Positions 1 to 4,839 of a stretch of 8,115 bases of DNA are shown piece by piece (position 1 is the first letter of the stretch; every line of letters starts with the position of its first letter). A model generated the notes under the pieces. That model was not told the DNA's origin, searched no databases, and was given only the letters and a program-made list of their open reading frames with translations. Both the position numbers and the translations under genes were made by a program. Where the stretch lies: assembly GCA_946886175.1 (NCBI GenBank), contig CAMPIA010000047.1, positions 1-8,115 on the forward strand, in the 5' to 3' direction. This DNA is from an uncultured Altererythrobacter sp. GTDB taxonomy: Bacteria > Pseudomonadota > Alphaproteobacteria > Sphingomonadales > Sphingomonadaceae.

Positions 1-716
1 TCGCGAAACGTCGTCCGGTCCATCCCGAGCGGGCCGAAGATGTGCTCCTCGACATAGGCCGGGAAGGGCAGGCCGGAAACGCGCTGTACGATGTAGCCGG
101 CCAGAGCGGTGCCGTAATTGGAATAGGACGTCTCGACCCCGGGCTCGCGGACACGGGTGGGGATATTGCTCGGCAACCATTCCCCCAGCGCCACGAATTC
201 GGCCGGGCTGCTCGCGGTGATGCCGCCGCGATCCTCGAAGCCCGGTGTGTGATCGAGCAGGTGCCTGACCAGGATCGGCCGCGACTGGCTGTCGGGGATC
301 TCGAAATCGATATAATCCTCGACCGGCGCATCGAGATCGACGCGGCCTTGCTCGACCAGTTGCATCAGCGCGGTCCAGGTGAACAGCTTCGAGGTCGATC
401 CCGGCCGGAACAGGCTGCGTTCGGGGTCGGCGCGAATGGCCTGGTCGACATCCTCGAGGCCATACCCGCGGGAGAACAGGACATCCCCTCCCGATACGAC
501 CGAAACCACGGCTCCGGCGACCTCGCGACCGACCATCTGCTGCGCCAGGACACCGTCGATGAACTGCGGAAGGCTGGCCAGTCGGGCGGGATCGATCTGG
601 GTTTGCTCGGCCGCCTGTTCCGAGGGCGCGGGCGCTGAGCCCGAAGGTTGGGCGATCGCCGCGCCGCTCATGAGCGCCAGCAGCAGCGCCGGAAGTTTGC
701 TCGATTTCACTTTCAT
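1..716 (-). CDS. Exported serine hydrolase, beta-lactamase (class C/PBP-like) family, N-terminal part
   Basis: Only the first 238 codons lie in the window; the gene continues past position 1. The ATG at 716-714 follows a GGGAG ribosome site (725-729) by 8 bases. Residues 1-22 form a Sec signal peptide (MKVK, then a hydrophobic Leu/Ala run) with a likely cut after AIA (residue 22). The serine-lysine nucleophile motif SxxK is S107-T-S-K110 in a RPGSTSKLFTW context, and the YxN motif is Y198-S-N200. The segment LVRHLLDHTPGF (149-160) matches the conserved stretch between them. The third motif (KTG/HxG) would lie outside the window. Known members are DD-peptidases, esterases, D-amino-acid amidases and beta-lactamases, so the substrate is not predictable. 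It lies 83 bases downstream of the D-aminoacylase homologue on the same strand, probably in one operon. Family assignment is firm; exact activity is unknown. Confidence 0.9.
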   Translation of the reverse strand, partial: MKVKSSKLPALLLALMSGAAIAQPSGSAPAPSEQAAEQTQIDPARLASLPQFIDGVLAQQMVGREVAGAVVSVVSGGDVLFSRGYGLEDVDQAIRADPERSLFRPGSTSKLFTWTALMQLVEQGRVDLDAPVEDYIDFEIPDSQSRPILVRHLLDHTPGFEDRGGITASSPAEFVALGEWLPSNIPTRVREPGVETSYSNYGTALAGYIVQRVSGLPFPAYVEEHIFGPLGMDRTTFR

Positions 717-724
717 CAGTCCCG

Positions 725-729
725 CTCCC
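725..729 (-). promoter_or_regulatory. Ribosome binding site of the 716 start
   Basis: GGGAG on the minus strand lies 8 bases before the ATG at 716. This supports that start, together with the signal peptide that begins there. Confidence 0.6.
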
Positions 730-750
730 GTTCAATCCGCAGCTACGCGG

Positions 751-766
751 TTCTCCGATCGGAGAA
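751..766. promoter_or_regulatory. Perfect 16-base palindrome (possible operator or hairpin)
   Basis: TTCTCCGATCGGAGAA equals its own reverse complement over 16 bases. As DNA it could bind a dimeric repressor. As RNA it could fold into a 6-bp stem with a GATC loop. No U-tract follows on the minus strand, so a classical terminator is unlikely. It lies 34 bases upstream of the ATG at 716. Confidence 0.4.
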
Positions 767-799
767 TTCAGTTCTCGTCCTTGCTGCGCGTCCGCTCGC

Positions 800-2506
800 C
801 TAGCTGCAGCGCTTCCAGCCGGGTCCGCGGACGGCCCGCCCGGGTGTCGCCCCGGTGTGCTCGCCGTCGCGCAGGACCTGGACGCCGTTGACGAATACGT
901 GGCGTACGCCGGTCGAATAGCGATGCGGCTCGGCGAACGTCGCGTGGTCCTCGATCGTCGCGGGATCGAACACGGCGATGTCGGCGAAGTCGCCCGCTTC
1001 GAGCGATCCGCGGTCGGTGATGCCCAGATTCGTGGCCGGCAGCGAGGTCAGGCGCCGAACCGCTTCTTCGAGCGGGATCAGCTTTTCATCGCGCACGTAG
1101 CGCCCGAGCAGGCGCGCGAAGTTGCCGTAGGCGCGGGGGTGCGCCGCGGATTCGAGGAACACGCCTTCGGCCGCCTGCGACGCCGCGTCCGAGCCGAAGC
1201 TCATCCAGGGAAGAGCGATCTGCTTGCGGACATTCTCCTCCGACATCAGGAAATAGATCACTCCGACTTCCGATCCGTCTTCGACGACCAGCTCCATCGC
1301 GGTTTCTTCGGGGCTCGTGCCGCGCAGCTTGGCGACTTCCGCCAGCGTCTTGCCGGTGTATTGCTGGAGCGCTTCGTTCTGGAACTCGGCGAGGATCATG
1401 CCATCGGGCCCGGCGCCGAGGAACAGGTTCTCCCAATCGTCGCCGGGCGCTTTCATCTCGGCGGCGACGCGCTGCCTGATCGCGGGATCCTTGAGCCGCT
1501 CGATCCAGGCTTCGAGCCCGCCATCCTGCACCCAGGTCGGCATCGCTGCGTTGAGGCCCGTTCCACCGGCGGTGTAGGTGTACATGTCGGTCGTGATGCG
1601 GATGCCCGCTGCGCGCGCGGCTTCGATCCGCTGCACCGCCGCGTCGAACTTGTCCCAATTGCCGCGGCCGGCCATCTTGAGGTGATAGATTTCCGCCGGC
1701 GCGTCCGAGCGCCGGGCGATCTCGATCGTCTCGTCGATGGCCTCGAGCAGGCGATCGCCTTCGGAGCGCATGTGGGTGACGTACATCCCGCCGCAGCGGC
1801 CGGCCTCGCCGACCAGCGCAACCAGTTCGTCGGTCTCGGCGTATGATGCGGGGGCATAGATGAGCGAGCTGCCCACCCCCATCGCGCCTTCGTTCATCGC
1901 CTGGCGAACCAGCGCCTTCATCCGTGCCAGTTGCTCGGGCGTGGGATCGACATCGGCCTCGCCCAGTTCGTGGATGCGGACGGTGGTCGCGCCCACGAAG
2001 CTCGCGATATTGTGCGCGGTGCCGCGCTGCTCGAGGAAGGTCAGATACTCGCCGAGCGTGGTCCATTCGACGGGATATTTGACCTCGCCCTGCCGCTCGA
2101 TCTCGCTTTTCTTCATCGCCGCGTTGAGCGGACCCATCGACCAGCCTTCGCCCATCACTTGCAGCGTCACCCCTTGCCGGATCTCGCTCTGGCCGCGCGG
2201 GTCGACGATCAGCGATTCGGTGGACCAGCTCAGCATGTTGATGAATCCAGGGGCCACCGCGAGCCCGGTGGCATCGATCTCAACCGGGGCGCTCCCGGAG
2301 ATCGCGGCGCCCACGAAGGCGATACGGTCGTCGCGCAAGGCGACATCGCCCCGGTAAGGCGCGCCGCCCGAACCGTCGTAGATCGTGCCGCCGCGGATGA
2401 TGACGTCGAATGTGCCCGCGCCCGCCGTCGATTCCGGACCCGCCTGTCCCGCACACCCGGTGAGCAGGAGGGCCGGGAGCATTGTCGCAAGAAGTCGTTT
2501 CACCAT
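800..2506 (-). CDS. N-acyl-D-amino-acid deacylase (D-aminoacylase)-like amidohydrolase, lipoprotein
   Basis: A 568-residue protein. The ATG at 2506 was chosen because AAGGA lies 8 bases upstream and a lipoprotein signal begins there: MVKRLLATMLPALLLTGC, with lipobox LTGC and Cys18. An upstream in-frame GTG at 2533 lacks these. The body is the amidohydrolase fold: an N-terminal beta-sandwich part (about 33-85, VIIRGGTIYDGSG), APGFIN at 85-90, a TIM-barrel region, then the classic D-aminoacylase end (HPRAYGNFARLLGRYVR at 456-472, and TSLPATNLGITDRGSLEAGD at 487-506). Retained candidate catalytic or metal residues are His245 (YVTHMRSEG), His275 (IYHLKMAG) and Asp440 (FGSDA). The usual HxH after APGFID is replaced by Leu92 and Trp94 (NMLSW), and the GNCG cysteine region reads GEGW. 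Family members hydrolyse N-acyl-D-amino acids; activity here is uncertain. As a lipoprotein it should act in the periplasm or at the outer membrane. It is followed on the same strand by a serine hydrolase. Confidence 0.88.
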   Translation of the reverse strand: MVKRLLATMLPALLLTGCAGQAGPESTAGAGTFDVIIRGGTIYDGSGGAPYRGDVALRDDRIAFVGAAISGSAPVEIDATGLAVAPGFINMLSWSTESLIVDPRGQSEIRQGVTLQVMGEGWSMGPLNAAMKKSEIERQGEVKYPVEWTTLGEYLTFLEQRGTAHNIASFVGATTVRIHELGEADVDPTPEQLARMKALVRQAMNEGAMGVGSSLIYAPASYAETDELVALVGEAGRCGGMYVTHMRSEGDRLLEAIDETIEIARRSDAPAEIYHLKMAGRGNWDKFDAAVQRIEAARAAGIRITTDMYTYTAGGTGLNAAMPTWVQDGGLEAWIERLKDPAIRQRVAAEMKAPGDDWENLFLGAGPDGMILAEFQNEALQQYTGKTLAEVAKLRGTSPEETAMELVVEDGSEVGVIYFLMSEENVRKQIALPWMSFGSDAASQAAEGVFLESAAHPRAYGNFARLLGRYVRDEKLIPLEEAVRRLTSLPATNLGITDRGSLEAGDFADIAVFDPATIEDHATFAEPHRYSTGVRHVFVNGVQVLRDGEHTGATPGRAVRGPGWKRCS

Positions 2507-2514
2507 CGTGCTGT

Positions 2515-2519
2515 TCCTT
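2515..2519 (-). promoter_or_regulatory. Ribosome binding site of the 2506 start
   Basis: AAGGA on the minus strand lies 8 bases before the ATG at 2506. It decides this start over the GTG at 2533. Confidence 0.75.
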
Positions 2520-2540
2520 TGAATCGGGATCACGTGGACT

Positions 2541-2568
2541 TTGACAATTTTCTTGTGAGGATGATAGT
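2541..2568 (+). promoter_or_regulatory. Candidate sigma70-type promoter for the second serine hydrolase
   Basis: TTGACA (2541-2546) is a perfect -35 consensus. After a 16-base spacer, GATAGT (2563-2568) matches 4 of 6 -10 positions. Transcription would begin near 2575, leaving a leader of about 55 bases before the ATG at 2629. A better-matching -10-like GATAAT at 2596-2601 has no clear -35. Confidence 0.45.
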
Positions 2569-2615
2569 GCCTAATTGGGTCAAGCGCGACTCAGTGATAA
2601 TGACAATGCGCTGCG

Positions 2616-2621
2616 AAGGGG
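2616..2621 (+). promoter_or_regulatory. Ribosome binding site of the 2629 start
   Basis: AAGGGG lies 7 bases before the ATG at 2629, and only 4 before the adjacent in-frame ATG at 2626. This favours 2629. Confidence 0.6.
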
Positions 2622-2628
2622 ATGGATG

Positions 2629-4584
2629 ATGAGACTGATCAGGAAATCTTTGCTGGCTCTCGCTCTGCTGGGCATTCCCGCTCCGCTGGTCGCGCAGGGC
2701 CAGACCGATGGCGCGACCCCGTCCGGTGTCAGCTTCACGCAACCGAAGGATTGGTCGGTCGCGGCGAACGGGCCGGCCACGATCTTCGCGGCGCCCGAAG
2801 CCGATCTGCATATCGCCGTCGTCGACGCAGGCAGTGCGCCCGATGCTCAGGCGGCGGCGGCGAAGGCATGGGCGATCTATCGGCCCGCCATGGCGAGGCC
2901 GGTGCAACTGGTCACGCCGCGAGCGCCCGGCGAAGGCTGGGACGAACGGGTGAGCATCGAATACGAAACCTCGCCCGAAGAAGCGGCGGTGGCTTTCGCG
3001 CTCGCGCTGAGGAAGGGCGGTTCGTGGACCGTGATGATCGCCGACGGCGCGCAAGCGACCTACGGAAAGCGGTCGGCGGCTGCGTCGATCATCCAGCAGA
3101 GCCTGCGGCCGGCCGGATACGAGCGTGAAAGTTTCGCGGGCAGGGCGGCGCACCGGCTGACTCCCGATCGGATCGCGGCCTTACGCGATTTCGTCGCTGA
3201 ATCCGCGCGCGTTCTCGGCGTGCCCGGGGTCGGCATCGCGCTGGTCGATCAGGGCCAGGTCGTCTGGCAGGGCGGCGTCGGCGTGCGTGCGCTCGGCTCG
3301 CCCGAGCCGGTCGACGAGAACACCAAGTTCATGATCGCCTCGAACACCAAGGGCATGGCGACACTGCTGCTTTCGGTGCTGGCGGACGAAGGCGAACTTC
3401 GCTGGGATCAGCCGGTCACCGAGCTCTATCCTGCCTTTCGCCTCGGCGACGACGCCACGACCGAAGCGACGCTCGTGCGGCACCTCGTTTGCGCCTGCAC
3501 CGGCCTGCCGCGCAAGGACTACGCCTTCATCCTCGCCGACAGCGGCGCGCCGGCGACCGACACCTTCCGGCAACTCGCCCAGACGCAGCCCACCAGCGCC
3601 TTCGGCGAACTGTTCCAGTACAACAATCTGATGGCGTCGGCGGCCGGCTATCTCGGCGGCGCGATCGCCTATCCCGATCTCGAGCTCGGCGCGGCGTTCG
3701 ACAAGGCGATGGAGAACCGGATCTTCGAACCGCTCGGGATGGACGACACCACCTTCGATTTCGAAGAGGGGATGAGCGGCAACTGGGCGCGGCCGCACGG
3801 CCTCGATATCGACGGCCGGGTGGTCGAGATGTCGAACGATTTCAACTTCACCGTCTATCCGCACCGGCCGGCCGGCGGCGCCTGGTCGACCGCCGCCGAC
3901 ATGGCGCACTACGTCCAGCTGGAGCTGTCGAAAGGGCTCACGCCCGAGGGCGATCGGCTGGTGAGCGAGGCCAATCTGGTCGAGCGCCGCGAGCGCGGTG
4001 TGCCGGTGGGCGAGGATAGCTGGTACGGGATGGGCCTGTTCGAACGGATCGCCTGGGGCGTCCCGGTCGTCACCCATGGCGGAACCCTGCTCGGTTATCA
4101 CAGCAACTTCTACGTCCTGCCCGAAGCCGGCATCGGGGCCGCGATCCTGACCAACGCCGATCCGGGCGCGGCGATGTTGGGCCCGTTCCTGCGGCGGCTG
4201 CTGGAAGTCGTCTATGACGGCAAGCCCGAAGCCGCGGAAGAGGTGGCGGTGGCCGCCGCGCGGATCGAAGCGCAAGCCGACGCCCAGCGCGCGCGGCTGA
4301 CCGTGCCCGGCGATCCGGCGGTCCTCGGCAATCTGGCGGCGACATATCGCAATCCGGAAGTCGGCGCGCTGACGATCACCGAGCGGGATGGCGCCACATG
4401 GATCGACGCGGGCTTTATCGAAGGCCCCGTGGCCACGCGGAGCAACGCCGACGGCAGCGTGTCGCTGGTGTCGGTCGGGCCCGGCGCGATCGGCGTCGAC
4501 GCCCTGATCGGCGAGCGTGATGGGGCGCGGACGCTGACCATCCGCGATAGCCAGCACGAGTATATCTACACCGAAGCGCCCTGA
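2629..4584 (+). CDS. Exported serine hydrolase, beta-lactamase family, with extra N-terminal domain
   Basis: A 651-residue protein. The ATG at 2629 follows AAGGGG by 7 bases and opens a signal peptide (MRLIRKSLLALALLGIPAPLVA, likely cut after Ala22). ATG 2626 is nearly equivalent; the upstream in-frame TTG at 2575 is unlikely. Residues about 34-160 form a separate N-terminal domain I cannot name. The beta-lactamase-fold domain spans about 180-530, with SxxK at S238-N-T-K241, YxN at Y331-N-N333, and H483-G-G485 in the KTG position. All three active-site motifs are present, so it should be catalytic. A small C-terminal domain (about 560-651, beta-rich) resembles the lipocalin-like tails common in this family. 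The conserved segment usually reading LLTHTSGLP is LVCACTGLP here, with Cys288 and Cys290 the only cysteines. It diverges from the D-aminoacylase gene and precedes the TonB receptor. Substrate unknown (peptidase, esterase or amidase). Confidence 0.9.
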   Translation: MRLIRKSLLALALLGIPAPLVAQGQTDGATPSGVSFTQPKDWSVAANGPATIFAAPEADLHIAVVDAGSAPDAQAAAAKAWAIYRPAMARPVQLVTPRAPGEGWDERVSIEYETSPEEAAVAFALALRKGGSWTVMIADGAQATYGKRSAAASIIQQSLRPAGYERESFAGRAAHRLTPDRIAALRDFVAESARVLGVPGVGIALVDQGQVVWQGGVGVRALGSPEPVDENTKFMIASNTKGMATLLLSVLADEGELRWDQPVTELYPAFRLGDDATTEATLVRHLVCACTGLPRKDYAFILADSGAPATDTFRQLAQTQPTSAFGELFQYNNLMASAAGYLGGAIAYPDLELGAAFDKAMENRIFEPLGMDDTTFDFEEGMSGNWARPHGLDIDGRVVEMSNDFNFTVYPHRPAGGAWSTAADMAHYVQLELSKGLTPEGDRLVSEANLVERRERGVPVGEDSWYGMGLFERIAWGVPVVTHGGTLLGYHSNFYVLPEAGIGAAILTNADPGAAMLGPFLRRLLEVVYDGKPEAAEEVAVAAARIEAQADAQRARLTVPGDPAVLGNLAATYRNPEVGALTITERDGATWIDAGFIEGPVATRSNADGSVSLVSVGPGAIGVDALIGERDGARTLTIRDSQHEYIYTEAP

Positions 4585-4602
4585 ACGCCGGTGGGCGCCG
4601 AT

Positions 4603-4638
4603 CCGGAGCGCGGGCAGTCGACCTGTCTGCGCCTCCGG
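4603..4638 (+). terminator. Long imperfect hairpin downstream of the serine hydrolase
   Basis: CCGGAGCGCGGGCAG (4603-4617) pairs with 4623-4638 to give a 15-bp stem containing two G-U pairs and one bulged C (4632), closed by a TCGAC loop. It starts 18 bases after the stop codon. No U-tract follows, so it is either a non-canonical terminator or a 3'-end stabilising structure. Confidence 0.45.
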
Positions 4639-4663
4639 CTCGAGCGGTGTAGTGAATTGCCGA

Positions 4664-4683
4664 GCGCGGCTTTCCAGCCGCGC
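4664..4683 (+). terminator. Perfect 8-bp hairpin, possible second terminator
   Basis: GCGCGGCT (4664-4671) and AGCCGCGC (4676-4683) pair perfectly around a TTCC loop. It is followed by CTTCTCC, a weak pyrimidine tract rather than a proper U-run. Its symmetry means it could act for either strand. Confidence 0.4.
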
Positions 4684-4740
4684 CTTCTCCGGCCGAGCGA
4701 AAGGAGGGGTGCGGGACCGGAAATTTGCGCTTGTGCCTTC

Positions 4741-4800
4741 TCTTAATTCATGCAAAAAATGCCAATAAGAAAATAATGTCCCAGTTCGAAAATCGATAAG
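4741..4800 (+). promoter_or_regulatory. A/T-rich promoter-like block upstream of the TonB receptor
   Basis: By my count only 18 of these 60 bases are G or C, a sharp drop from the surrounding GC-rich sequence. AATAAT (4772-4777) matches 5 of 6 -10 positions, but no good -35 lies 16-18 bases upstream, so an activator or alternative sigma factor is possible. No recognisable Fur box was seen. Confidence 0.35.
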
Positions 4801-4827
4801 GGATGGCATCGCGCGGCGCGCGGCATC

Positions 4828-4835
4828 GAGGGAGG
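4828..4835 (+). promoter_or_regulatory. Ribosome binding site of the TonB receptor
   Basis: GAGGGAGG is a strong purine-rich Shine-Dalgarno match ending 4 bases before the ATG at 4840. This supports that start. Confidence 0.65.
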
Positions 4836-4839
4836 CGGC

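Larger units (their letters stand above)
717..799. other. Intergenic gap with a perfect palindrome
   Basis: This 83-base gap separates the stop of the D-aminoacylase homologue from the start of the downstream serine hydrolase, both on the minus strand. It contains the ribosome site of the downstream gene (725-729) and a perfect 16-base palindrome (751-766). I see no convincing -35/-10 pair, which fits co-transcription. Confidence 0.6.
2507..2628. promoter_or_regulatory. Divergent intergenic control region
   Basis: These 122 bases separate the starts of the D-aminoacylase homologue (minus) and the second serine hydrolase (plus), and must hold the promoters of both. The middle (about 2540-2608) is visibly richer in A/T than the flanking genes. 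TTGACAATT (2541-2549) and AATTGGGTCAA (2573-2583) form an imperfect inverted repeat. The latter reads TTGACCCAATT on the minus strand, so the two arms differ by a two-base insertion. A smaller repeat, TGACAA-TTTTC-TTGTGA (2542-2558, one mismatch), overlaps the plus-strand -35. TGACAAT recurs at 2601-2607. Confidence 0.55.
4585..4839. other. Intergenic region between serine hydrolase and TonB receptor
   Basis: This 255-base gap is the largest in the window. It holds two hairpins in its first 100 bases (4603-4638 and 4664-4683), then an A/T-rich block (4741-4800) likely to contain the receptor promoter, then the receptor ribosome site. No convincing small gene was seen on either strand. Confidence 0.6.

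Noticed and set aside
42..638. A 198-codon plus-strand open frame at the left edge
   Set aside because: The minus strand here encodes a signal peptide plus SxxK and YxN motifs in one unbroken frame. The plus frame has no recognisable content.
857..1846. A 329-codon plus-strand open frame inside the D-aminoacylase homologue
   Set aside because: It is the mirror frame of a gene with clear family signatures. No ribosome site or domain supports it.
2507..2533. Extension of the D-aminoacylase homologue to a GTG at 2533
   Set aside because: The ATG at 2506 has a well-spaced AAGGA and starts directly with a lipoprotein signal. The extension would put nine residues before it.
2531..2536. CACGTG palindrome in the divergent gap
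   Set aside because: A six-base palindrome is common by chance, and its E-box meaning applies to eukaryotic regulators. There is no support for a bacterial site here.
2575..2628. Extension of the second serine hydrolase to a TTG at 2575
   Set aside because: The extension would put a polar stretch before the signal peptide and overlap the promoter. The ATG at 2629 has its own ribosome site.
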